Shown: positions 1-5,395 of the stretch, one piece after another | Layout: the number at the start of each line of letters is the position of its first letter | Numbering within the stretch: the stretch's first letter is position 1 | Source of the DNA: Oscillibacter sp. | GTDB taxonomy: Bacteria > Bacillota > Clostridia > Oscillospirales > Oscillospiraceae | NCBI GenBank assembly: GCA_014799855.1 | Contig: JAAVHG010000046.1 | Span: 1-5,832, forward strand | DNA length: 5,832 nt | Reading direction: 5' to 3' | Notes under the pieces: model-generated | What the model saw: only the letters and a program-made list of their open reading frames with translations | Told to the model about the DNA's origin: nothing | Database searches by the model: none | Translations under genes and position numbers: made by a program

Positions 1-708
1 CACCAGATTCATGTCATGCTCAATCAGCAGCACGGCGATTTGGAAGGTGTCCCGGATTTTACGGATGTTCTCCATCAGCTCCGCCGTCTCCGAGGGGTTC
101 ATGCCCGCCGCCGGCTCGTCCAGCAGCAGCAAGGAGGGATTGGTCGCCAGGGCCCGGACGATTTCCAAACGCCGCTGCGCGCCGTAGGGCAGGGAGCCGG
201 CCTTGGCCCGGGCCATGTCCTCCATGTGGAAGAGGGAGAGCAGCTCCATGGCCCGCTCGTGGGCGGTTTTTTCCTCCTTCCAGTAATTGGGCAGGCGGAA
301 AATACCCTCCCACATGTTGTATTTCATCTGGGTATCCATTCCGGTCTTCACGTTGTCCTCCACGGAGAGGTTCTGGAAGAGGCGGATATTCTGGAAGGTC
401 CGGGCGATGCCCGCCCGGTTGACGTGGGCGGTGTCCATGCCGTGGGTGTCCTTGCCGTCCAGAAGAATGGTGCCCTTGGTGGGCTGGTAAACCTTGGTCA
501 GAAGGTTGAATACCGTGGTCTTTCCCGCGCCGTTGGGTCCGATCAGCCCGGCGATCTCCGTGCGGCCGATGGTGAGGTTGAAATTCTCCACCGCTTTCAG
601 GCCGCCAAAGGTGATGCCCAGGTTGATACACTCCAAAATGGGGGTCTTCCCCACGTCCCGGTCCGGGACCATGCCGCTGGAGGGAATGGGTACAAGCTTC
701 GACAACAT
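1..708 (-). CDS. livG: Branched-chain amino acid ABC transporter, ATP-binding protein LivG (3' end cut by window edge)
   Basis: One of the two cytoplasmic ATPases that power LIV-type amino acid import; it docks on the LivH/LivM channel. The 236 visible residues contain every ABC ATPase motif in order: Walker A GPNGAGKTT (57-65), Q-loop Gln106 in TFQN, signature LPYGAQRR (173-180, the LivG-type variant of LSGGQ), Walker B LLLLDEP (193-199), D-loop AAGMNP, and switch His231 in IEHDMNLV. The family is about 255-260 residues, so only some 20 C-terminal residues should be missing. The start at 708 has AGGAGG 9 nt upstream, inside the end of livM, and only one base separates it from the livM stop, suggesting translational coupling. 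About 20 residues precede the usual first strand (ILECINLGITFGG), a modest N-terminal extension. A later ATG at 672 has no ribosome binding site. The LivG assignment over LivF rests on the family-typical GLKAVENFNL and the IEHDMNLV block, and on position after livM. Confidence 0.95.
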   Translation of the reverse strand, partial: MLSKLVPIPSSGMVPDRDVGKTPILECINLGITFGGLKAVENFNLTIGRTEIAGLIGPNGAGKTTVFNLLTKVYQPTKGTILLDGKDTHGMDTAHVNRAGIARTFQNIRLFQNLSVEDNVKTGMDTQMKYNMWEGIFRLPNYWKEEKTAHERAMELLSLFHMEDMARAKAGSLPYGAQRRLEIVRALATNPSLLLLDEPAAGMNPSETAELMENIRKIRDTFQIAVLLIEHDMNLV

Positions 709-709
709 A

Positions 710-1777
710 TTAAGCCGCCTCCTTCTTCCGCTTTCCGGTCAGCTTCCCGGTGATCTGGTCAATCCAGATCCGGAGCGTGGGATTGTTGGTGGCCAGCATC
801 ACCAGAATCAACACAATGGCATACACCAGCATCCGGTAGTCGGCGAAGCTCCGGAGGGCCTCCGGGAGAATCGTCAGCAGAGCCGCCGCGATGATGGAAC
901 CCAGCATATTGCCCAGGCCTCCCAGCACCACAAACACCAGCACCAGAATGGAGGTGTTGAAATCGAACTTGCTGGCTACCATAGTGGAGTAATTCATGGT
1001 AAACAGCGCCCCGGCCGCACCAGCCAGCGCGGCGGAAACCACAAAGGCCATCATCTTATATTTAGTGATGTTCAGGCCGATGCTCTCGGCGGCGATGCGG
1101 TTGTCCCGGATGGACATGATGGCCCGTCCGGCCCGGCTGTTGACCAGATTGAAGACCACCGCCAGGGAGATCATCACCAGAATGAATCCGGCGGTGAAGG
1201 TGGAGATTTTGGCTACGCCGCCCATGCCCATAGGGCCCCTGACGATCATGAAGCCCTCTTCCCCCAGGTCGGTAATGTTGGAGAGGATGCGGATATGGAG
1301 GCCGTCTCCGTCCACGCCTACGTAGAGGTTGGTAAAAATGCTCTTGATGATTTCGCCAAAGGCCAGGGTGACGATAGCCAGATAGTCGCCCTTCAGCCGC
1401 AGAACCGGAATGCCGATCAGGAAGCCCACGACGGCGGCGAAAACCGCGCCCACCGCCATGCCCGCCGCCAGCCGCAGAGGGGCGGAGGGAATGACATTCT
1501 GCAAGGCCATGGCCGTGGTGACGCCGGTGAAGGCCCCCACGCTCATAAAGCCCGCGTGGCCCAGGGACAGCTCGCCCAGAATGCCTACCGTCAGGTTCAG
1601 GGAAATGGCCATGACCACATAGGCGCAGATGGGCACCAGCATACCCTGCAGGGAGAAGCTGAGGGCCCCCAGGCTGTTCATTACCTGCAAAACCGCAAAG
1701 GCGATAATGACAAAGGCGTAGGTGAAAAAGCTCCGCCGGGTGGATTTCTTCATGGATGTTAAACGTTTCATCTTCAT
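710..1777 (-). CDS. livM: Branched-chain amino acid ABC transporter permease LivM
   Basis: Integral membrane subunit that pairs with LivH to form the import channel. The 355-residue product is almost wholly hydrophobic, with many predicted membrane helices. It has the family blocks LTVGILGELSLGHAGF (62-77), LKGDYLAIVTLAFGEI (128-143) and, near the C-terminus, VVLGGLGNMLGSIIAA, the cytoplasmic loop region expected to contact the ATPases. The C-terminus is a basic tail (GKRKKEAA). The start at 1777 is chosen because GAGG lies 5 nt upstream and the livH stop is only 7 nt before it. In-frame ATGs at 1771 and 1753 are possible but have no better ribosome binding site. Reading further upstream in frame to 1846 would overlap livH by about 60 nt with unrelated sequence, so that longer form is unlikely. 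The length is normal for LivM proteins lacking the long N-terminal extension of the E. coli protein. Confidence 0.95.
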   Translation of the reverse strand: MKMKRLTSMKKSTRRSFFTYAFVIIAFAVLQVMNSLGALSFSLQGMLVPICAYVVMAISLNLTVGILGELSLGHAGFMSVGAFTGVTTAMALQNVIPSAPLRLAAGMAVGAVFAAVVGFLIGIPVLRLKGDYLAIVTLAFGEIIKSIFTNLYVGVDGDGLHIRILSNITDLGEEGFMIVRGPMGMGGVAKISTFTAGFILVMISLAVVFNLVNSRAGRAIMSIRDNRIAAESIGLNITKYKMMAFVVSAALAGAAGALFTMNYSTMVASKFDFNTSILVLVFVVLGGLGNMLGSIIAAALLTILPEALRSFADYRMLVYAIVLILVMLATNNPTLRIWIDQITGKLTGKRKKEAA

Positions 1778-1784
1778 ACGCGCC

Positions 1785-2690
1785 TCACACTTTCTCCCGG
1801 ATCTGCTTGCCCAGCAGTCCGGCGGGCCGGACCAGCAGCACCACAATCAGCACGCCGAAAACCACCGCGTCCGCCAGCTCCATGGAAATATAGGCCTGGG
1901 TGAAAATCTGGATCACGCCCAGCAGCAGTCCCCCCAGCAGCGCGCCGGGGATGGAGCCGATGCCGCCGAACACCGCGGCGGTGAAGGCCTTGATGCCGGG
2001 CATGGAGCCGGTAGTAGGCACCAGATTGGGATACGCCGCGCACAGCAGCACGCCGGCCACCGCCGCGAGGCCCGAGCCAATGGCAAAGGTCAGGGAGATG
2101 GTGCCGTCCACGTTGATGCCCATCAGCTGGGCCGCGCCCTTGTCCTCGGAGCAGGCCCGCATGGCCTTGCCCATCTTGGTATAGCTGGTGAACAGGGTCA
2201 GGCCCACCATGATAACCACGCAGGCGGCGATAGCCACCACGGTGACGTAGGAGACGTTCAGCTGGCCGTCAAAGAGGGTAAAGCTGTTCTTCACCACGCC
2301 GTCCGCCCCCTGCCGGGCGAAGATGTTGGGAAACACCTTGGGGCTGGAGGTCCACAGCAGCTGGGCCCCATTCTGTAAAAAGTAGCTGACGCCGATGGCG
2401 GTGATCAGCACCGCCAGGGATGGAGCCTGCCGCAGGGGCTTGTAGGCCAGCCGCTCCACCACCATGCCCAGCACCGTACACACCGCCATAGCCGCCAGAA
2501 CGCCCGCCACCGGCGGGAGGCCGTAGGTGGACACCGCGAAGAAGCAGATGTACGCGCCCACCATAATCACGTCGCCATGGGCGAAGTTCAGCATCTTGGC
2601 AATGCCGTAAACCATGGTGTAGCCCAGGGCGATGATGGCGTAGATGCTGCCCAGGCTCAATCCGCTGATGAGAAAATTCAGAAAGCTCAT
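1785..2690 (-). CDS. livH: Branched-chain amino acid ABC transporter permease LivH
   Basis: The second membrane subunit of the LIV importer. The 301-residue product (E. coli LivH is 308) starts with the very characteristic LivH N-terminus: GLSLGSIYAIIALGYTMVYG (10-29) followed by KMLNFAHGD (32-40). The rest is a chain of hydrophobic segments consistent with about eight membrane helices. The C-terminal part has AVFGGIGSIPGALLGG, the LivH counterpart of the LivM VVLGGLGNMLG loop, and ends VRPAGLLGKQIREKV, typical of the family. A purine-rich ribosome binding site (GAGGGGAG) lies about 9 nt before the ATG. The gene sits 212 bp downstream of livK across a strongly structured spacer, and 7 nt before livM. 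Nothing looks broken. Confidence 0.96.
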   Translation of the reverse strand: MSFLNFLISGLSLGSIYAIIALGYTMVYGIAKMLNFAHGDVIMVGAYICFFAVSTYGLPPVAGVLAAMAVCTVLGMVVERLAYKPLRQAPSLAVLITAIGVSYFLQNGAQLLWTSSPKVFPNIFARQGADGVVKNSFTLFDGQLNVSYVTVVAIAACVVIMVGLTLFTSYTKMGKAMRACSEDKGAAQLMGINVDGTISLTFAIGSGLAAVAGVLLCAAYPNLVPTTGSMPGIKAFTAAVFGGIGSIPGALLGGLLLGVIQIFTQAYISMELADAVVFGVLIVVLLVRPAGLLGKQIREKV

Positions 2691-2736
2691 GGTTTGTCTC
2701 TCCCCTCTTTTCTACCCTTTTGTTCATCCCGTTTCC

Positions 2737-2783
2737 GCGGGTATGGGAAAACAGCCGGGGTCCGGCAGCTTTCCTATACCCGC
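2737..2783. repeat. Long imperfect inverted repeat A
   Basis: Arms 2737-2750 (GCGGGTATGGGAAA) and 2770-2783 (TTTCCTATACCCGC) match at 13 of 14 positions. A second 5-bp stem, 2754-2758 with 2762-2766, nests in the loop. The structure lies 47 nt before livH and has no adjacent T-run in the transcribed direction. Confidence 0.75.
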
Positions 2784-2790
2784 CAAGGAC

Positions 2791-2817
2791 GGGAGGGCGG
2801 GACGTTCCCGCCCTCCC
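2791..2817. repeat. Perfect GC-rich inverted repeat B
   Basis: Arms 2791-2802 and 2806-2817 are perfectly complementary (12 bp, 10 of them G-C) around a 3-nt loop. It should form a very stable RNA hairpin on either strand. It is not followed by T's on the minus strand, so it fits an mRNA-stability or pausing element better than a terminator. Confidence 0.8.
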
Positions 2818-2835
2818 CGCTCTCTGGCATTTACC

Positions 2836-2882
2836 GTCGGCAAACTTAAAAAGTATGAAAGATACTTTTCCGCTTTGCCAAC
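2836..2882. repeat. Two-part inverted repeat C just after livK
   Basis: The outer arms 2836-2844 and 2874-2882 pair over 9 bp with one G-U. The inner arms 2849-2856 and 2862-2869 pair perfectly over 8 bp around a 5-nt loop. It begins about 20 nt after the livK stop. The inner stem ends in a run of five T's on the transcribed strand, so it could act as a weak, leaky terminator, though the stem is A/T-rich. Confidence 0.65.
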
Positions 2883-2902
2883 AATACCGCAATACCTGCC
2901 GT

Positions 2903-4123
2903 TTAGTTCAGGCCGACGTAAACGCCGTTTTCGATCACCACAACGGTGGGCTCCTTGGACACCGCGCCGCCGGTGGACCAGGTGGCGCCGTGGCCGGTGA
3001 TGCCGTCAAAGGTCATGGTGGTGAACTGCTCGATCATCATGGTGCACAGCTCCTCGGCGCTCATGTCGGGGGAAGCGCCGGCGTTCTCCAGAGCCTGCTT
3101 GTAGGCGTACACGCAGTCATAGGCGTTGGCGGCGAACTGGTTGGGCACCTCACCGAAACGGTTCTGGTACTCCTCCACGAAAGCCTTGGTGGCAGCGTCG
3201 TCAGAGCTGGCGTTGAAGGGGGTCTGGAGCATAACGCCCTCGGCCATGGCGGGGTCGAAGCCCTCAATGGTCAGGATGCCGTCCATGCCATCCACGCCGA
3301 ACCACTTGGGGGCGTAGCCGACAGACGCGGCCTGGGCCAGGATCTGGGAGGCGGGCTGATAGTACATGGGCAGGAACACCAGGTCAGCGCCCTTGCTCTG
3401 GGCGTCGGCGATCTGGACGGAGAAGTCGGTGGAGGTGGCGTCGTTGAAGTTGGTGTCGGAGACTACCTCCAGGCCCACATTCTTAACCTCTTCCATGAAG
3501 GTCTCATAGATGCCCACGGAGTACACGTCATCGTTCTTCCAGATGACGGCGATCTTGGTGCCCAGGTTGTTGTTGGCGATGCTGTGGGCGGCCATGGTGC
3601 CCTGAGCGGGGTCGATGAAGCACATCTGGAACACGTTATCCTTGCCCTGGGTGGTGGCCACGGAGGAGGCGGAGGGAGTCAGGCCGAAAATCCGGTCCTC
3701 GAAGTTCATGGGAGAGGTGGCCTCGGCGGGGGTGGAGGTAACGGAGCTCATGGACAGCTGCATGCCCCAGCTCTTCAGGGCGTTGTAGGCGTTGACGGCC
3801 TTCTCGGCGTCGTGGGTGTCGTCCTCATAGTTCAGCTCAAACTGGATGCCGCCCATGGCGTTGATCTCGTCCACGGCGATCTGGGCGCCGTTGCGGACGG
3901 CGATGCCGTAGATGGAAGCGCCGCCGGTCAGGGGGCCGGTGCCGCCGATTTTGAAGGCCGCGCCGCCGCTGGCGGAACCGTTGCCGGAATCGGCGGGAGC
4001 GCTGGTGCCGGAATTGCCGGAATTACCGGAGCTGCCGGAATCGCTGGAGCCGCCGCTGCCTCCGCAGGCGGCCAGGCTCAGGACCAGGGCCAGAGCCAAG
4101 AGGATGCTGCAAAACTTCTTCAT
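2903..4123 (-). CDS. livK: Branched-chain amino acid ABC transporter substrate-binding lipoprotein LivK
   Basis: Extracellular lipid-anchored receptor that delivers branched-chain or related amino acids to LivHMGF. The 406-residue product starts with a lipoprotein signal peptide: basic n-region MKK, hydrophobic core, and lipobox LAAC with the lipidated Cys at 20. A flexible Ser/Gly/Asn linker (21-54) follows. The folded part, from about 57 to the end, is a type I periplasmic binding domain (Peripla_BP_6), opening KIGGTGPLTGGASIYG and continuing NGAQIAVDEINAMGG. Later landmarks include YEDDTHDAEKAVNAYN, GTKIAVIWKNDDVYS and APKWFGVDGMDG. The start at 4123 is chosen because AAGGAG lies 10 nt upstream and the signal peptide begins there; an in-frame ATG at 4180 would place 19 non-signal residues in front. 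LIV binding is inferred from family and operon; exact ligand preference (Leu, Ile, Val, or another amino acid or amide) cannot be read from sequence. No promoter is obvious in the 60 bp upstream. Confidence 0.94.
   Translation of the reverse strand: MKKFCSILLALALVLSLAACGGSGGSSDSGSSGNSGNSGTSAPADSGNGSASGGAAFKIGGTGPLTGGASIYGIAVRNGAQIAVDEINAMGGIQFELNYEDDTHDAEKAVNAYNALKSWGMQLSMSSVTSTPAEATSPMNFEDRIFGLTPSASSVATTQGKDNVFQMCFIDPAQGTMAAHSIANNNLGTKIAVIWKNDDVYSVGIYETFMEEVKNVGLEVVSDTNFNDATSTDFSVQIADAQSKGADLVFLPMYYQPASQILAQAASVGYAPKWFGVDGMDGILTIEGFDPAMAEGVMLQTPFNASSDDAATKAFVEEYQNRFGEVPNQFAANAYDCVYAYKQALENAGASPDMSAEELCTMMIEQFTTMTFDGITGHGATWSTGGAVSKEPTVVVIENGVYVGLN
4010..4054 (-). repeat. Five 9-bp tandem repeat units in the livK linker
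   Basis: Five in-frame 9-bp units, each built on GGA plus two codons on the plus strand (GGA ATT GCC, GGA ATT ACC, GGA GCT GCC, GGA ATC GCT, GGA GCC GCC), encode the linker triplets G/S-N/S/D-S. They lie between the lipid anchor and the folded domain. Such repeats can change copy number by slippage without breaking the frame. Confidence 0.6.
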
Positions 4124-4156
4124 CTTACTTTTTCTCCTTCTGTTGAAAAATATTTT

Positions 4157-4177
4157 GGAATCTGCTGCCAGAATTCC
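4157..4177. promoter_or_regulatory. Small dyad upstream of livK (possible operator or hairpin)
   Basis: GGAATCTG (4157-4164) and CAGAATTCC (4169-4177, with one bulged base) form an 8-bp dyad around a 4-nt centre. It lies between the upstream terminator and the livK ribosome binding site, where an operator or leader hairpin could sit. It does not match the CodY consensus well. The function is unknown. Confidence 0.3.
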
Positions 4178-4182
4178 CATAC

Positions 4183-4218
4183 AAAAAAGCGGTCCCGCCT
4201 TCCGGGCGGAGCCGCTTT
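4183..4218 (-). terminator. Intrinsic terminator after the 78-residue ORF, upstream of livK
   Basis: In the minus-strand transcript the arms 4218-4205 and 4199-4186 form a 14-bp stem (AAAGCGG start, one C-A mismatch and one G-U pair) with a 5-nt loop, followed by a run of six U's (4188-4183). It begins 15 nt after the stop codon of the small ORF and its U-run ends 59 nt before the livK ATG. The plus strand has no comparable T-run, so it acts on minus-strand transcripts. It either insulates livK from the upstream unit or serves as a leaky or regulated barrier within a shared transcript. Confidence 0.8.
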
Positions 4219-4233
4219 ACTGTATCAAAACAG

Positions 4234-4470
4234 CTATGCGCGCTTCAACATTCCCGGTTTGGCCTCATCCTTGATCCCTACCAGCAGTCCCAAGTCCGCC
4301 AGCAGATTGGCCAGGGCGCGGCAAATAATAATGGACGCCAGAATACCGGCGTCCAGAAATACAAGGATGGCGCGGCCAAAAGCCGCAGAAGACATACGCG
4401 CGCAGGAAGAACAACCGCTGAAAGAAGCGGCGGACGCAGTATGGCTGGCAGTCATTCGAGCGGTCTCCAT
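4234..4470 (-). CDS. Small hypothetical protein, 78 residues, one hydrophobic segment
   Basis: I do not recognise this protein. The 78-residue product has a Ser/Ala/Thr-rich N-terminal third with two cysteines in a CxxC arrangement (C20, C23). A hydrophobic stretch AILVFLDAGILASIIIC (34-50, one internal Asp) follows, then an amphipathic Leu-rich part (51-66) and a short charged tail ending GMLKRA. A single membrane-spanning or membrane-associated helix is likely. The start at 4470 is decided by AAGGAGG 7 nt upstream; reading in frame to 4530 would add 20 residues without such a site. A strong promoter lies about 80 bp upstream and an intrinsic terminator 15 nt downstream, so it looks like a complete short transcription unit. 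Codons ending in T (TCT, GCT, ATT, GGT, TGT) are much commoner than in the flanking liv and atp genes, suggesting recent acquisition, weak selection, or a non-coding leader. Residues 34-66 are rich in Ile, Leu and Val (about half), so a regulatory leader peptide for livK is a less likely alternative. Confidence 0.5.
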   Translation of the reverse strand: METARMTASHTASAASFSGCSSCARMSSAAFGRAILVFLDAGILASIIICRALANLLADLGLLVGIKDEAKPGMLKRA

Positions 4471-4547
4471 AACGCGTCCTCCTTCCCAAAATTCCGCTTT
4501 TCCCGGCATCAACTCCCAAGCGAAAAGCACTTTACTGTGTTACAGAT

Positions 4548-4576
4548 ATTTTATCGGTCCCAAGCCCAAAAGTCAA
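4548..4576 (-). promoter_or_regulatory. Sigma-70-type promoter for the 78-residue ORF (and possibly livK)
   Basis: On the minus strand the -35 box TTGACT (4576-4571) and the -10 box TAAAAT (4553-4548) are separated by exactly 17 bp, each one base from consensus. Transcription should start near 4541, giving a 5' leader of about 70 nt before the ATG at 4470. The leader can form a 7-bp GCTTTTC/GAAAAGC stem. This is the only near-consensus promoter I see between atpC and livK. Confidence 0.8.
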
Positions 4577-4659
4577 CCACCCATTCGACGGGAAATTTTA
4601 CAGAAATTACGAAAGCAGTAAAAGGATTTTAGATAAATCAACTAAAAACTCAAGTTTTC

Positions 4660-4980
4660 ATCCCCACAAACGCCAAAGCCGCAGAACAAATAGAGGAAGA
4701 ACTCTCGTCATCCGCCAAGCGGCGGCAGCGCAAATAGGGAGAAGAGGTATCGTGAAGCACCAAACCTCCGCCAGCGCCACGCCGCGGGCTAAAGACATAC
4801 CTGTCATTCCGAGAAGTGCTTGCGCGAGCGGTTTTTCTCTTTTGGACCGTCCACGGCCCGTTTTCTCTTTTTGGCGCGGCAAAAAGAGAAAATGGGGGGT
4901 GGAATGAACCAGCCATCGCTGACCGCCATTCCACCCCGCCCGCAAGGGCAAGCAAAAGCTCCTCCGGCCAGCCGGTCGAA
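4660..4980. repeat. Palindrome-rich spacer after the atp operon, probable dispersed intergenic repeat
   Basis: This gene-free stretch is packed with inverted repeats: 4712-4722 (CCGC/GCGG), 4861-4892 (perfect 13-bp T/A-rich stem with a 6-nt loop), 4896-4937 (perfect 11-bp arms), 4938-4949 (GCCC/GGGC) and 4964-4975 (CCGG/CCGG). It also holds near-identical 15-mers at 4831-4845 and 4860-4874 (GTTTTTCTCTTTTGG and GTTTTCTCTTTTTGG). The part at 4803-4829 begins GTCATTCCGAG, resembling the GTCATTGCGAG-type repeats common between genes in many bacteria. Open frames of up to 111 codons exist on both strands, but their Arg/Ser/Pro-rich translations look like translated repeat, not protein. That the element is repeated elsewhere in the genome is inferred. 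The rest of the atpC-to-small-ORF gap (4577-4659) is A/T-rich and shows only a short AAAAC/GTTTT dyad at about 4645-4659. Confidence 0.5.
4881..4937 (-). terminator. Probable intrinsic terminator of the atp operon
   Basis: Downstream of atpC on the transcribed strand, perfect 11-bp arms GGGGTGGAATG (4937-4927) and CATTCCACCCC (4906-4896) enclose a 20-nt loop with an inner CAGC/GCTG stem. After two more C's and an A comes a T-rich tract TTTTCTCTTTTT (4892-4881). The tract is interrupted and slightly offset, so termination may be imperfect. The tract is also one arm of the next palindrome (4861-4892), which could compete with it. Confidence 0.55.
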
Positions 4981-4984
4981 GCCA

Positions 4985-5394
4985 TCAGTCCACCTGCTGC
5001 GCCTTAATCCGCAAACGGTTAATCGCCCGGGCCATCCGCGCCTGGGCGGACTTGTAGCTCTGGATGCTCTTCTTCTGCAAAATAATCTCCTGCGCCTCGT
5101 CAATCTCCCGCTGGGCCCGGTTCGCGTCGATCTCCTCCGGCCGCTCGATGGTGTCGGCCAGAATCAGCACGTCGTTGTCCTCCACCTTGATAAAGCCCCG
5201 GGAGACGGCGGCAATCTGGTCCGTGCCGCCGGGAATCCGGTATTTCAGCGCGCCGGGGATAATGGCGGCAATAATGTTGCTGTGATGGGCCAGAATACCG
5301 ACCTGACCCTGGCTGGTGGAGATAACGAGGGACTCGCAGGGCCCCTCGTAAAACCGCTTATCCGCCGCCAGAATGTTCACATGAAAGGTATCCA

Positions 5395-5395
<1 letters not shown>
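4985..5395 (-). CDS. atpC: F1Fo ATP synthase epsilon subunit
   Basis: Central-stalk subunit of F1 that binds gamma and the c-ring and can inhibit ATP hydrolysis. The 136-residue product has the normal family length and two-part build. An N-terminal beta-sandwich (about 1-85) includes FHVNILAADKRFYEG, GQVGILAHHSNIIAAIIPG (equivalent to the family GILPGH region, here with AHH) and SRGFIKVEDNDVLILADTIERPEEID (65-90). A C-terminal helical hairpin (about 90-136) is rich in Arg, Gln and Ala, ending NRLRIKAQQVD. The ATG shares its A with the atpD stop (TGATG), and GGAGG lies 4 nt upstream inside atpD, so translation is probably coupled. It is the last gene of the atp operon here. The long helical hairpin indicates the full-length, potentially inhibitory form. 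Confidence 0.95.

Larger units (their letters stand above)
2691..2902 (-). promoter_or_regulatory. Structured livK-livH spacer with three successive hairpins
   Basis: In the transcript from livK to livH three inverted repeats follow one another. C (2836-2882) has an outer stem GTTGGCAAA/TTTGCCGAC with one G-U pair, a 4x4 internal loop, and an inner perfect 8-bp stem AAAAGTAT/ATACTTTT. B (2791-2817) is a perfect 12-bp GC-rich stem, GGGAGGGCGGGA in plus-strand terms. A (2737-2783) has 14-bp arms with one mismatch, GCGGGTATAGGAAA against its near complement, and an inner GCCGG/CCGGC stem. Only C is followed by a short U-run, and it is AU-rich, so B and A do not look like intrinsic terminators. 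By analogy with palindromic elements between malE-malF and hisJ-hisQ in enteric bacteria, the likely role is to protect livK mRNA and lower expression of the downstream genes; that role is inferred. No promoter for livH is evident. Confidence 0.6.

Noticed and set aside
59..631. Minus-strand open frame of 190 codons inside livG
   Set aside because: It is a shifted frame of livG; the livG frame carries all ABC ATPase motifs and is open to the window edge.
494..1762. Plus-strand open frame of 422 codons opposite livG and livM
   Set aside because: The His/Gln/Gly/Asp-rich translation is the antisense shadow of a hydrophobic permease; the minus-strand reading matches LivM family motifs throughout.
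710..1846. Longer livM start at 1846
   Set aside because: The extra 23 residues are Cys/Trp-rich, unlike LivM, and overlap the end of livH; the ATG at 1777 has a ribosome binding site just after the livH stop.
2791..2817. GC-rich hairpin B as an intrinsic terminator
   Set aside because: No T-run follows the stem on either strand, so it lacks the second half of a terminator.
4186..4204. T-box-like string (AAGGCGGGACCGC) upstream of livK
   Set aside because: It resembles the T-box consensus AGGGUGGNACCGCG, but it is the 3' arm of the terminator itself, directly before the U-run. The tRNA-pairing UGG is CGG, and no stem I or specifier loop was recognised upstream.
4234..4530. Longer 98-residue form of the small ORF
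   Set aside because: AAGGAGG sits 7 nt before the ATG at 4470, while the upstream ATG at 4530 has no such site.
2720..4621. Long plus-strand open frame (633 codons)
   Set aside because: It lies opposite livK in a GC-rich gene, is full of Gly/His/Val low-complexity runs typical of antisense frames, and crosses the hairpin spacer and the small ORF.
4804..5103. Small frames on both strands between the small ORF and atpC (63 to 212 codons)
   Set aside because: They have no good ribosome binding sites, overlap each other or atpC, and translate palindromic repeat sequence.
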